Below are positions 41,041-49,800 of a DNA stretch of 64,000 bases, in pieces. The DNA lies in contig USFB01000001.1 in the NCBI GenBank assembly GCA_900553895.1, positions 62,001 to 126,000 on the forward strand. The letters run 5' to 3'. This stretch comes from an uncultured bacterium (lineage in GTDB: Bacteria; Cyanobacteriota; Vampirovibrionia; Gastranaerophilales; Gastranaerophilaceae). The translations under genes and the position numbers were made by a program. Numbering within the stretch: the stretch's first letter is position 1; every line of letters begins with the position of its first letter. The notes under the pieces were generated by a model that did not search any database, had not been told where the DNA came from, and worked only from the letters and a program-made list of their open reading frames with translations.

Positions 41041-42486
41041 TTAGCCACCCAATTTAGGACCGTTATATTTTTCATAGAGTTTCATAACTTCATCGGAGAT
41101 TTTGTCACCACGTACCATTTTTGCGTATGTTTCGGCGATGAATTCTCCTATGCTTGTTTGAGCATAGGATGACACCTCACCTGCAGCTTGTTGGTAATCT
41201 TGATTTGTTAAAAATTCATACAAATCAGGATAACGTTTCTTGAATTTTGCAGGATCATTTTCAAATAAATTTTTATAACCTTTATACGTCAGTCCGCCCC
41301 AACGATTATCAACATGTTCTACTGACGAATTGTCAATATGTTTACGTCCGCTTCTTGCTTTGTTATAACATTCTTTAATGCTTGGTAACTTCCAGTGTTT
41401 TAAATCTAATTCTTTTAAGTTTTTCGCAAAATCCTGCAAATGCCCCATTTCATGATAAATTGTTTTTTCGGGCTTTAAGTATGGAATATCCAAAACAACT
41501 TTTGTACCTTTATTTTGAATTTGCAAAAAATACTCGTTTAATTTTATACTTTGTTCTTTTGTCGTTAGTTTTGAGAAGGTTTCAACATCAACATTTATAC
41601 CATTATCAGTAAATGTTTTTAAATTTTTCTTCAAAGAAGACATTGGTGCTAATGATAACACCGAGCGTTGAATATTGCCTGCATTACATAGTGTATAATA
41701 AACATCACGCTTTTCAGCAATCGTCAAACTGTTAGGGTCTGATAAAAATTTATTGGTCAAATTTTTTATTCTGGCATCTAATCTACATTCAGGTACAAAT
41801 TTTTGCCTTTGTGTTGTTGGTTTTACGGCGGGTTTACTTGCTCCTAGCCATTCTTTAATAGCTTTATCTAATGATTCGTTTTCAAAATACTTTTTATTTA
41901 TGACAAGTTCCCCGAAATTAGGAGATTTTACATCTTGTTGAACGTATGCCATTGCATTTTTCAAACTCTTACAACCGATTTTCTTTGGCATAAACAAATG
42001 CCCTTTGTTTGCGTTGCTTATATCTACAAGACCTCTGTTAGCATAATTTATGGCATCGAGCGTAAAATTTCCCTCAACTTCGCCGATTTTTAAAACATCT
42101 TTTGCAAATTTTATACCTTCTTCAACCGTTTTTGCGTCTTTAAAATCTATATGTTCAGCAAGATTTACTAATTGCATTTTTTCGTTATACAACTTAGTAA
42201 GTTTATTAGTTTTATGTTTAAAACCACAAATGCCAATAGCTGTAAAGCCTCCAATAAGACCTAAAGCTGCAATCCCGATTTTTGCTGCGGTAGACATTTT
42301 TTCTTTGGTTTTTTGGCTTTTATTATTCTCTGAAATTTCTACCGTATCAACAGGATTTGATAATTTCGGTTGAGTTTGTTGATTTGAAACAGCCGAATCA
42401 GCACCAAATGTCGGAACAGTTTGTGTTCTCTGAATTTGATAATAATTCTGCGGAATTTTAGAATAATAATTATTTATTGTTGACAT
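41041..42486 (-). CDS. HEMGH metallopeptidase-like protein with membrane segment
   Basis: 481 residues. The N-terminus (1-66) is polar and Gln/Asn/Ser-rich with PTFGAD at 25-30. A hydrophobic segment lies at about 67-89 (AAKIGIAALGLIGGFTAIGI), then helical region to about 330. TIYHEMGHLQDF at 342-353 is a gluzincin HExxH (His345, Glu346, His349). About 100 residues later, IGEFIAETYAKM supplies a Glu (448 or 452) fitting the third zinc ligand of the anthrax-lethal-factor-like peptidases. It thus looks catalytically competent. It has no classical signal peptide, so how its C-terminal domain is placed is unclear; a toxin or effector is one possibility. Gene stands alone. Confidence 0.7.
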   Translation of the reverse strand: MSTINNYYSKIPQNYYQIQRTQTVPTFGADSAVSNQQTQPKLSNPVDTVEISENNKSQKTKEKMSTAAKIGIAALGLIGGFTAIGICGFKHKTNKLTKLYNEKMQLVNLAEHIDFKDAKTVEEGIKFAKDVLKIGEVEGNFTLDAINYANRGLVDISNANKGHLFMPKKIGCKSLKNAMAYVQQDVKSPNFGELVINKKYFENESLDKAIKEWLGASKPAVKPTTQRQKFVPECRLDARIKNLTNKFLSDPNSLTIAEKRDVYYTLCNAGNIQRSVLSLAPMSSLKKNLKTFTDNGINVDVETFSKLTTKEQSIKLNEYFLQIQNKGTKVVLDIPYLKPEKTIYHEMGHLQDFAKNLKELDLKHWKLPSIKECYNKARSGRKHIDNSSVEHVDNRWGGLTYKGYKNLFENDPAKFKKRYPDLYEFLTNQDYQQAAGEVSSYAQTSIGEFIAETYAKMVRGDKISDEVMKLYEKYNGPKLGG

Positions 42487-42521
42487 AAACTAACCTAACC
42501 TTATATATTAATAAAAACAAG

Positions 42522-42544
42522 AAACAGGCTAGAATTGCCTGTTT
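42522..42544 (-). terminator. Terminator of the glycosyltransferase gene
   Basis: Stem AAACAGGC/GCCTGTTT with a seven-base loop; on the minus strand it is followed by CTTGTTTTTATT, a modest T-run. About 20 bases after the gene ending at 42565. Confidence 0.7.
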
Positions 42545-42564
42545 GTAAATTTATATTAAGTATA

Positions 42565-43245
42565 TTATTTGAATCTATATTTTAAAAGTGTGAAGATTGC
42601 TTGTACGCCATCTTTCCAAGTAATTTTTTTACCTTCGCTTTCTTGGCGTGCATTATAAGAAATCGGAATTTCTTTAAAACGTGCATTCTTTTTCAATATC
42701 TTAGCTGTTATTTCAGGCTCAAAATCAAAACGATTTGATTCAATTGTTATGCCTTTTATAAAATCGGCGCGGAAAGCCTTGTAACAGGTTTCCATATCTG
42801 TTAAAAATGTGCCGTAAAGAATTCTTGTCATAAAAGAAAGCGTTACGTTTGCCAAATAACTTAGCAATAAAAATTTGCCTTGATTTCTTGTGTCTGCTAA
42901 GCGTGAGCCGTAAACAACATCTGCTTCGTCATTTTTTATTAATTCTACCAGCGGTTTATAGTCAGCAGGATTGTATTCTAAATCCGCATCCTGAATTATT
43001 ATAATATCGCCGGTTGCAGCATTAAAACCTGTTCTTAAAGCCGCACCTTTTCCCATATTTTTTTCATGATAAAGAATTTTATAATTTAAATCTTTGTATA
43101 ATTCTTTGGTTCCGTCAGTAGAAAAATCATCAATTAAGATTATTTCTTTTTCCAAACCAAAATCAACAGCTTCTACTTGTTTAAGAATTTCCTGTAGTGT
43201 GTTTTTTTCGTTGTATACAGGTATTAGAATTGAAATTTTGTTCAT
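42565..43245 (-). CDS. Family 2 glycosyltransferase, DPM1/DolP-mannose-synthase-like
   Basis: 226 residues, with one GT-A domain: KISILIPVYNEKNTLQEILK, IDDFSTDGTKELYKDL, MGKGAALRTGFNAATGDIII, the metal-binding IQDADLEYNP (DAD), and FRADFIKGITIESNRFDFEP. The protein is soluble with no C-terminal membrane helices. It probably loads a sugar on a polyprenyl phosphate for envelope glycan or protein glycosylation. Divergent from the HD-GYP operon; its own terminator follows. Confidence 0.93.
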   Translation of the reverse strand: MNKISILIPVYNEKNTLQEILKQVEAVDFGLEKEIILIDDFSTDGTKELYKDLNYKILYHEKNMGKGAALRTGFNAATGDIIIIQDADLEYNPADYKPLVELIKNDEADVVYGSRLADTRNQGKFLLLSYLANVTLSFMTRILYGTFLTDMETCYKAFRADFIKGITIESNRFDFEPEITAKILKKNARFKEIPISYNARQESEGKKITWKDGVQAIFTLLKYRFK

Positions 43246-43370
43246 ATTTATTTCCTTTTTGTCTAATTGATGACTTTAAATGACTCGGCGCAACATTGCA
43301 TCGTTTAATATCCCCTCTTGTTTTAATGCGCCATTTTATAGTATTATAGAATAAACAAGAGAGGGTTGGA

Positions 43371-45038
43371 ATGACTTTAGAAAATTTCATTTATGAGTCA
43401 GTGTCTGAAATACTTAATAATAAGTATGATGAAGCAAAAGAGCGAATCGAAAAACATAAAGATATTTATCATGATGATACAGCAGTTTGTTTTACGCTTT
43501 TGGCTCTAGGTGCTTTTTTAAAAAAGGATTATAATTGTTTTTATCAATTCATGAATGATACAGCTTTTCTTGTAGAACAGTCAAATGACCCGATTACAAA
43601 AATTTTGTATGAAATGATTTTAGGATATATCAATTTCTCGGAAAAAAGTACAGCTTTGTATGCAATAAATTATAATAAGGCACGTAAACTTTCTATTAAG
43701 AATCAAAAAACAGATTTCTTTGAAAAATTAAATTCTCTTTTAAAATGTCCTGCTGTTAGCCATTACACAAATCATAATCAAACAAAAGACCCTCTTATTG
43801 CCCTTGTAAATATTGGTCAAGCGGTTGCTGCCGAAAAAAATATTGATTTATTAATTAAAACAATAGCTGAAGAAACTAAAACTGCTATGAACGCTGATAG
43901 ATGTACAATTTTTCTTTATGATAAAGAAAATAATGAGCTTTATTCTAAAGTTGCAACAGGACTTGATACAAAAGAATTAAGAATCCCTGCCGATAAAGGT
44001 ATTGCGGGGCATGTAGTTAAAACAGGCGAAACAATTAATATTAAAGATGCTTATAACGATAAACGTTTTAACCCTGATGTAGATAAAAAAACAGGATATA
44101 GAACAAAAACAATCCTTTGTATTCCTATTAAAAATTTTAATCAAGAAATCATTGGTGTATTTCAAGTTATTAATAAATTTGACGAATATTTTACGCCTGA
44201 TGATGAGGATTTGCTTGTAGCTATCGCTTCAAGTGCGGGTATTTCTTTAGAGAACGCTCAATTGTTTGAAAAACAAAGAAAACTGCTTGAAGAGCAAAGA
44301 GTTGTTTTGGATAGCTTTATTGAAACACTTGCGACATCTATTGATGCGCGTGATAAAATTACATCAGGTCATTCTTCTCGTGTAAAAATGTTTTCTTCTC
44401 TTATTGCACAAGAATTCGGCATGGAGAAAAATGACTTGTACATTTTAGAAAAAGCCGCAGCGTTGCATGATATCGGAAAAATCGGTATAAGAGATTCTGT
44501 TTTGCAAAAAGAAGGAAAATTGACACCTGAAGAATATAAACATATTCAACAACACGTGGAAATTACGCATCATATTTTAGAAAAAATTCACATGTCAAAA
44601 GATTTCCAACAAATTACTGAAATTGCTTGTTCTCACCATGAAAAATTTGATGGAACAGGTTATTACAGACACTTAAAAGGTGAAGAAATTCCTTTTGGGG
44701 GAAGAATTTTGGCTGTGTCAGACGTGTTTGACGCGATAACTTCTAAAAGACATTATCGTGATAAAATGCCGATTGAAAAAGTTATTGATATTATTAAAAA
44801 CGGTGCAGGTTCACATTTTGACCCGCTTGTTGTTGAAAAGTTTTTAGCAATAAAATTGAGTAAAATTGTAAAAGTATTTTGTACTGAAAACCATTTGACT
44901 ATATCTGATGAAGATATGGAAACTTTGGATAAATACAACCTACTTGATTTATATTACTCAATAGTAAATAATTGTAGTAATAAATTGTTAGAAGTATTTA
45001 ATAAATACTATGTAGGTATAGATACAGAGCATGAATAA
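43371..45038 (+). CDS. GAF/HD-GYP domain protein, putative cyclic-di-GMP phosphodiesterase
   Basis: 555 residues without membrane helices. N-terminal TPR-like helices (about 1-140) precede a GAF domain (about 150-305: IALVNIGQAVAAEKNIDLLI, NADRCTIFLYD, PADKGIAGHVVKTGE, VIGVFQVINKF variant). The HD-GYP domain (about 325-500) has HD at 366-367 (HDIGKIGIRD), HHEKFDGTGYYRHLKG with Tyr432 in place of the usual Pro, and DVFDAITSKRHYR. It probably cleaves cyclic di-GMP in response to a ligand on GAF. Its stop overlaps the TPR gene start by 8 bases; it heads a five-gene signalling operon. Confidence 0.92.
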   Translation: MTLENFIYESVSEILNNKYDEAKERIEKHKDIYHDDTAVCFTLLALGAFLKKDYNCFYQFMNDTAFLVEQSNDPITKILYEMILGYINFSEKSTALYAINYNKARKLSIKNQKTDFFEKLNSLLKCPAVSHYTNHNQTKDPLIALVNIGQAVAAEKNIDLLIKTIAEETKTAMNADRCTIFLYDKENNELYSKVATGLDTKELRIPADKGIAGHVVKTGETINIKDAYNDKRFNPDVDKKTGYRTKTILCIPIKNFNQEIIGVFQVINKFDEYFTPDDEDLLVAIASSAGISLENAQLFEKQRKLLEEQRVVLDSFIETLATSIDARDKITSGHSSRVKMFSSLIAQEFGMEKNDLYILEKAAALHDIGKIGIRDSVLQKEGKLTPEEYKHIQQHVEITHHILEKIHMSKDFQQITEIACSHHEKFDGTGYYRHLKGEEIPFGGRILAVSDVFDAITSKRHYRDKMPIEKVIDIIKNGAGSHFDPLVVEKFLAIKLSKIVKVFCTENHLTISDEDMETLDKYNLLDLYYSIVNNCSNKLLEVFNKYYVGIDTEHE

Positions 45039-46548
45039 GATATTAAAAGAGTTTTTAATTACAGCATTAATATTATTAACGCCGGCAATTGCGCAGGCGG
45101 AAACGGTTAAACCATTGAAAATCAAGGCTGAAACAACGGTTGCCAATATGGATATGGTGATTAAAGATAATTTTGTAAAAGCAAAATTTGCGTCAGCAGA
45201 AAATCGTTTTGCTCAAAGCAACGTCAAAGCGTCTTATGATGATTTTAATGATTTAATTCAAAGAGCTTCGCATGACGATTATGTGTTCCTTGTTTATGGA
45301 ATGAAAATGGCAGAATACGGCTTTTTTGACCTATCAGATGCTTTAATTGCAAAACTTGATGATAACGGCTTTACTTCGTCTTATGTAAGCGATATCAAAA
45401 AGTATTATTATCCGTCAGCTATGGTTAATCCAAAAGATGTTGTATATTTGGCTGATGCTTATTCAAACATAATGTATAATAATATGGCGATTGAAACAAC
45501 GTCAGAATTATTGAACTCAAATCAAGCGTCAGAAAGCGATTACAAAAATTATTTAATCGCGCTCGGTTATTATAAGTCTAACAATTTACCACTTGCGCTA
45601 AAATACATTAACAATGCACTTGTTGAAAATGATGTAAATATTAATTACTTAGCGTTAAAAGCAAAAATTTTAGCAGATTCTAATAAATCAGCACAAGCAT
45701 TAAAAGTTTTGGCAAAAATTAAAAAGGCGGATTTTAAAACTGTAGATTTTCAAAGAAAAGTTAAAGCTATAGAAGAATATGTGCTTTATAGAACAGCAAA
45801 AGCAGAGGCTTTGAAGGATTATCATTTAGCATATTATTATCATTTACAAGAAAAAAGCTTGTTGGCGACAAAAGTTTTACAATCAACCGTTCTACACGCT
45901 AAACAATACAGTCCTTTGGTGTTTTCATTATTAGGCAGAATTTATTATGAAAACGAAGAACCATTAAAAGCACAAGAATTTGCGTCACGTGCTTTCAGAG
46001 AGGACAAGAATAACTATTTGGCATCTTTAACTTTGGCGGATGTAAGCTATGATAACAGAAAATATGAAGACTCTTTAAAATATTACAAGCATGCTAAGAA
46101 ACTTACCAAAGATATTGAACCTTCTGTTGGTATGGCAAAAACATATTTAGCAATGGAAAAAGATAAAAAATCTAAGAAAATTTACGAAAAATTGCTCAAG
46201 AAGAATCAATATGATGAAGATTTATTAGTAAATTCTTTACAAGTTTTTCCTCAAAAATCTGATTATTTCATGCCTAGAGTTGCATCAATTGATATTTCAA
46301 ACAATGATATTTGGCTTGGTTTAGCTAATATGGCGATAAGAGATAAGAATTTTAATATGGCTGCAACATATCTAAATAATTCTTATTATATTGACGCAAA
46401 TAATTTTAAATATTATTATTATCTTAGCCTTGTTTTAAGAGCAAAAGGGGATAATGAACTTGCTCAACAATCTTTGATAAGATGTTCAAGACTAAATTCA
46501 GATTACGCAGCAGACATAAATCCGGGACACAGTATTTATGAAGAGTAA
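45031..46548 (+). CDS. Exported TPR-repeat protein
   Basis: 505 residues. A signal peptide (LKEFLITALILLTPAIAQAE) is followed by TPR-like helical repeats along the whole length (LALKYINNALVENDVNINYL, PLVFSLLGRIYYENEEPLKA, ASRAFREDKNNYLASLTLAD, ATYLNNSYYIDANNFKYYYY). It is likely periplasmic or outer-membrane-associated and serves as a protein interaction scaffold. It overlaps both neighbours (8 bases with the HD-GYP gene, 11 with the regulator gene), an arrangement suggesting strict coupling. No enzymatic motif. Confidence 0.85.
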   Translation: MNKILKEFLITALILLTPAIAQAETVKPLKIKAETTVANMDMVIKDNFVKAKFASAENRFAQSNVKASYDDFNDLIQRASHDDYVFLVYGMKMAEYGFFDLSDALIAKLDDNGFTSSYVSDIKKYYYPSAMVNPKDVVYLADAYSNIMYNNMAIETTSELLNSNQASESDYKNYLIALGYYKSNNLPLALKYINNALVENDVNINYLALKAKILADSNKSAQALKVLAKIKKADFKTVDFQRKVKAIEEYVLYRTAKAEALKDYHLAYYYHLQEKSLLATKVLQSTVLHAKQYSPLVFSLLGRIYYENEEPLKAQEFASRAFREDKNNYLASLTLADVSYDNRKYEDSLKYYKHAKKLTKDIEPSVGMAKTYLAMEKDKKSKKIYEKLLKKNQYDEDLLVNSLQVFPQKSDYFMPRVASIDISNNDIWLGLANMAIRDKNFNMAATYLNNSYYIDANNFKYYYYLSLVLRAKGDNELAQQSLIRCSRLNSDYAADINPGHSIYEE

Positions 46549-47185
46549 TATTTTAATCGTAGAAGATCATGAATTAACAAGATTTGGCTTGAAAACCGCT
46601 TTTGAGAGCTGTGATTTTATTGAGCATATTTATGAAGCCGAATCAGCTGAACATGGTCTTGAAATTGCATCTGAAAATGAAATCAATCTGATTATTATGG
46701 ATTTGGGTTTGCCCGGCATGGATGGAATCGAAGCTACAAGAAAAGTAAAAGCTTTGAATAAGGATATTAAGATTGTAGTTTTAACCTCTCATAATGATGA
46801 GCAAGAAGTTTTAAACAGCTTAAAAGCCGGCGCAAATGCTTATTGTTCAAAAGAAATTAATCCGAAACGCTTAATTCAAGTTGTTCAATCTGTGTTAGAC
46901 GGTGCTGCTTGGTTTGACCCTTCAATTTCACATATTGTTTTAGAAGCTGCTACTAAAGTCCAAGAAACAGAAGCTCCAAAACCTGAAAGAAACTACGGTT
47001 TAACAAGCCGTGAAACTCAAATTTTAAAACTTATTACGGAAGGTTACAGTAATATTGAAATTGCAAAAGAATTGTTTGTAAGTATTAATACCACAAAAGC
47101 TCACGTTGCAAGTATATTGCAAAAGTTGGAAGTTGACGATAGATTACAAGCTGCATTAAAGGCATTAAAGGAGAAACTTGTATAA
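46538..47185 (+). CDS. NarL/LuxR-type response regulator
   Basis: 215 residues. The receiver domain has the phospho-accepting Asp in INLIIMDLGLPGMDGIEATR, the Thr/Ser switch in VVLTSHNDEQ and Lys in CSKEINPKRL. The C-terminal LuxR helix-turn-helix is LTSRETQILKLITEGYSNIE through AKELFVSINTTKAHVASILQ. A DNA-binding transcription regulator controlled by a kinase that is not in the operon. Overlaps the TPR gene by 11 bases; its stop shares one base with the next regulator's start. Confidence 0.95.
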   Translation: MKSNILIVEDHELTRFGLKTAFESCDFIEHIYEAESAEHGLEIASENEINLIIMDLGLPGMDGIEATRKVKALNKDIKIVVLTSHNDEQEVLNSLKAGANAYCSKEINPKRLIQVVQSVLDGAAWFDPSISHIVLEAATKVQETEAPKPERNYGLTSRETQILKLITEGYSNIEIAKELFVSINTTKAHVASILQKLEVDDRLQAALKALKEKLV

Positions 47186-47805
47186 TGAACGGTGTAGCAT
47201 CAATATTGGTAGTTGACGACAATCCAAAATTTTTAGCAGACGCTCTTCCTATGTATGGTTATGATGTGACTGTTGCAAATGATGGTTTGGAAGCTTTAAA
47301 AATTCTTATGAATAAAACTTTTGACCTGATTCTTTTGGATGTTATGATGCCAAATATGGATGGCTGGGACACTTTAAAAGCCATTCGCAACAATAAAAAA
47401 ACTCAATATATTCCTGTAATTATGATTACGGCGGTTAGTGAAGATCAAAAGGTTGTTTCAGGGCTTAAAATAGGTGCGGATGATTATATTGTAAAACCGT
47501 TTATTTTACCAAACCTACTGGCAAGAGTTGAAGCTGTTTTAAGACGTTCAAAGTGGCAACAGGAAGCTCAACCAAAACAAGAAAAAACTTTAAACAAAGA
47601 TGTTAATATTGACGCACTAACTCCAAAAGAAAAAGAAGTATTGGCTCTTGTTGCAAAAGGTGCAAGCAATCAGGAAATAGCCGATAAGCTTTTTGTTAGA
47701 GATGTTACGGTAAAAACACACTTAAATAGTATATTTAAAAAGTTGAAAGTTACAAACAGAACGCAAGCGGTTTTGCTTGCAATGCAAATGAATTTAATTA
47801 GCTAG
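47185..47805 (+). CDS. Response regulator with LuxR output domain
   Basis: 206 residues. Receiver with Asp pair in SILVVDDNPKF, acceptor Asp in FDLILLDVMMPNMDGWDTLK, Thr in MITAVSEDQK and Lys in ADDYIVKPFILPNLLARVEA, which is more OmpR-like than NarL-like in its receiver; the output is nevertheless a LuxR helix-turn-helix (LTPKEKEVLALVAKGASNQE, then VKTHLNSIFKKLKVTNRTQA). Such receivers paired with LuxR domains occur in cyanobacteria. Two adjacent DNA-binding regulators in one operon suggest they cross-talk or form heterodimers. Confidence 0.95.
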   Translation: MNGVASILVVDDNPKFLADALPMYGYDVTVANDGLEALKILMNKTFDLILLDVMMPNMDGWDTLKAIRNNKKTQYIPVIMITAVSEDQKVVSGLKIGADDYIVKPFILPNLLARVEAVLRRSKWQQEAQPKQEKTLNKDVNIDALTPKEKEVLALVAKGASNQEIADKLFVRDVTVKTHLNSIFKKLKVTNRTQAVLLAMQMNLIS

Positions 47806-47828
47806 AAATATTTGAAAGGGCATAAAGT

Positions 47829-48356
47829 ATGTTATCAAAAGAAGAATTGATTAACTTAGTTTCAACGAATGTTGATGAATTTAACACAGAAATCAGAAAT
47901 ACAAAAGGTGGAATTGATTTAAGTGAAACAGATTTTTCTAATATAGAACTTGAAGGTGCTGAATTTTTTAACGTTGATTTGACATCATCTTCTTTTGCAG
48001 ATTCACATTTAACAGAAGTGAAGTTTGAAGCTTGTGATTTAACATCTGTTGATTTTACAAGAGCAAATGTTATTGAATGTTCGTTTTCTGAATCCGTATT
48101 AAACGGAACAGATTTCAGTTATTCAAAAGTTGATTATTGCAATTTCTCTGATGCAGATTTAGCAGGCGCAATTTTTCAAGGTGCAGATTTAACAAATTCA
48201 GATTTATCTATGGCAGAAAATTTAAGTGCTTGCAGATTTGATGAAGAAACTGTTTGGCCTGATAACGAATACTTACCTGAAGATTTTGATTCTAAATACT
48301 CATCAGATTTATCATCTTTGCAAGATGAGGATGATTATCAACAATCAGATTACTAA
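47829..48356 (+). CDS. Pentapeptide-repeat protein
   Basis: 175 residues. About 85 residues carry A(D/N)LxX pentapeptides: GIDLSETDFSNIELEGAEFF, SVDFTRANVIECSFSESVLN, SDADLAGAIFQGADLTNSDL, which should form a right-handed quadrilateral beta helix. The N- and C-termini are acidic, non-repeat. The role is unknown in most such proteins; in this operon it may mediate interaction or bind a regulator. Start preceded by GAAAGGG. Ends the five-gene operon; a bidirectional terminator follows. Confidence 0.9.
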   Translation: MLSKEELINLVSTNVDEFNTEIRNTKGGIDLSETDFSNIELEGAEFFNVDLTSSSFADSHLTEVKFEACDLTSVDFTRANVIECSFSESVLNGTDFSYSKVDYCNFSDADLAGAIFQGADLTNSDLSMAENLSACRFDEETVWPDNEYLPEDFDSKYSSDLSSLQDEDDYQQSDY

Positions 48357-48378
48357 TATCATGGGTTTTATAAAATAC

Positions 48379-48420
48379 ACAAAACCACAATCTTTAGAAA
48401 CACAGAGATTGTGGTTTTGT
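48379..48420. terminator. Bidirectional terminator between operon ends
   Basis: ACAAAACCACAATCT (48379-48393) pairs with AGATTGTGGTTTTGT (48406-48420), a 15-bp perfect stem with a 12-base loop, between convergent genes. The T-runs are short, but the stem is very stable. Confidence 0.85.
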
Positions 48421-48426
48421 ATTAAA

Positions 48427-48906
48427 TTATTTCACTAAACAATCAACAACTTCCCTAAAAGCACCATTTCCACCTTGTGCGGTTGTAGTTTGGATACCTT
48501 CAATAGCTTTAACTTGTGCAACGGCATCAGGAACGGTGATTGCATATTTTGTAAATTTTAATGATTCCAAGTCATTTATATCATCACCGATATAAACAAA
48601 CTCATCTTCTTTTAATTTATATCTTTCAACTATTGATTTGATTACATCAATCTTAACTCTTATATCTTGATGAACTTCTTCAACTTTAAATTTCTTTGCA
48701 ATAATTTCTATAGCAGAATTTTTTTCGCCTGAAACAATACCGATATGATAACCGTTTTTCCTTAATATAGAAAATGCCATCACATCTTTGAAATTAAGCT
48801 TTCTAGTCATTTCACCTTTTGAATCAATGTAAACACAGTTATCGGTAACAATGCCGTCAAAATCAGTGATTACAAATTTTATTGTATCAGGTAAATTTAA
48901 AGTCAT
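48427..48906 (-). CDS. KdsC-like HAD phosphatase of nonulosonate/KDO pathway
   Basis: 159 residues. HAD motif I is FVITDFDGIVTDN (Asp15, Asp17), motif II is GIVSGEKNSA, and motif IV is YIGDDINDLES. Size and sequence match KdsC/YrbI, which removes the phosphate from KDO-8-phosphate, and also the KDN-9- or sialate-9-phosphatases. It overlaps the NeuB-like gene by one base, favouring a nonulosonic acid (KDN or sialic acid) phosphate over KDO. Confidence 0.88.
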   Translation of the reverse strand: MTLNLPDTIKFVITDFDGIVTDNCVYIDSKGEMTRKLNFKDVMAFSILRKNGYHIGIVSGEKNSAIEIIAKKFKVEEVHQDIRVKIDVIKSIVERYKLKEDEFVYIGDDINDLESLKFTKYAITVPDAVAQVKAIEGIQTTTAQGGNGAFREVVDCLVK

Positions 48907-49775
48907 TATTTAACCCTTCTCAATTTTTCAATAATCGGCAGCTCTCTTTGATAAACCACCTTAACGCCATCTCCTAACAATTCAGGCACTTGTCTGATAT
49001 CACGCACCATGTGGTAAAGACCTGCCATTTCTAAACTTGCGGCTTGATCTGAACCCCAATTTGTTCTATCTACCGTAATATGACGTTCTACAGAATTTGC
49101 GCCCAATGCAGCAGCCAATACCGAAGGAGTTACTCCTCTTTCGTGTCCTGAATAACCGATAGGGCAAGAAAATTCTTTTTTAAATGTTTCTATTGCGCGT
49201 AAATTTGTTTCATCTGCATTTGACGGATAAGTAGAAGTGCAATGGTAAATTATTAAATTATCTTCACCCAAAATAGAAACAGCATGTCTGATTTCTTCCA
49301 TTGAACTCATGCCGGTAGAAAGTAATATTGGCTTTCCTTTTGACTTTGTATATCTAAGTAAATTATCATCGGTTAAAGAGGCGGACGCGATTTTATAACA
49401 TGGAATGTCAAATTTTTCCATAAAATCTACGGACGCTTCATCCCAGCAAGATGCAAACCATAAAATGCCTTTTTTCTTGCAATATTCATCAATTTCCTTG
49501 TATTCTTTTTCTCCAAATTCCAAACCGCGTTTTAAATCGCCGTTAGTATTTCCAAAAACACTTTTTCTTTCCTTAGCCAATTCTTCTTTTGTATAAACGA
49601 CATCAACGGTTCTTTTTTGGAATTTTACAGCATCACACCCTGTAGTTACAGCTATATCAATCATTTTTTTTGCTAAAGCAACCGAGCCGTTATGATTAAT
49701 CCCTATTTCAGCAATTATAAAACAAGGGTAACCGTCACCTACAATCTTATTTGCAATTTTCACACACTTTGCCAT
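48906..49775 (-). CDS. NeuB-family nonulosonic acid synthase, lacking SAF domain
   Basis: 289 residues. The TIM-barrel of NeuB: FIIAEIGINHNGSVALAKKM, TGCDAVKFQKR, KKKGILWFASCWDEASVDFM, IASASLTDD, ILLSTGMSSMEEI, IYHCTSTYPS, IGYSGHERGVTPSVLAAALG and VERHITVDRTNWGSDQAASL. It condenses PEP with a mannose- or hexosamine-type sugar to give a nonulosonic acid. Normal NeuBs have about 340-350 residues and end in an antifreeze-like SAF domain; this protein stops after the barrel (ELPIIEKLRRVK), so the domain is missing. Pairs with a KdsC-like phosphatase. Confidence 0.9.
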   Translation of the reverse strand: MAKCVKIANKIVGDGYPCFIIAEIGINHNGSVALAKKMIDIAVTTGCDAVKFQKRTVDVVYTKEELAKERKSVFGNTNGDLKRGLEFGEKEYKEIDEYCKKKGILWFASCWDEASVDFMEKFDIPCYKIASASLTDDNLLRYTKSKGKPILLSTGMSSMEEIRHAVSILGEDNLIIYHCTSTYPSNADETNLRAIETFKKEFSCPIGYSGHERGVTPSVLAAALGANSVERHITVDRTNWGSDQAASLEMAGLYHMVRDIRQVPELLGDGVKVVYQRELPIIEKLRRVK

Positions 49776-49800
49776 TAGCTCTCCTTATTTAACCCGATAT

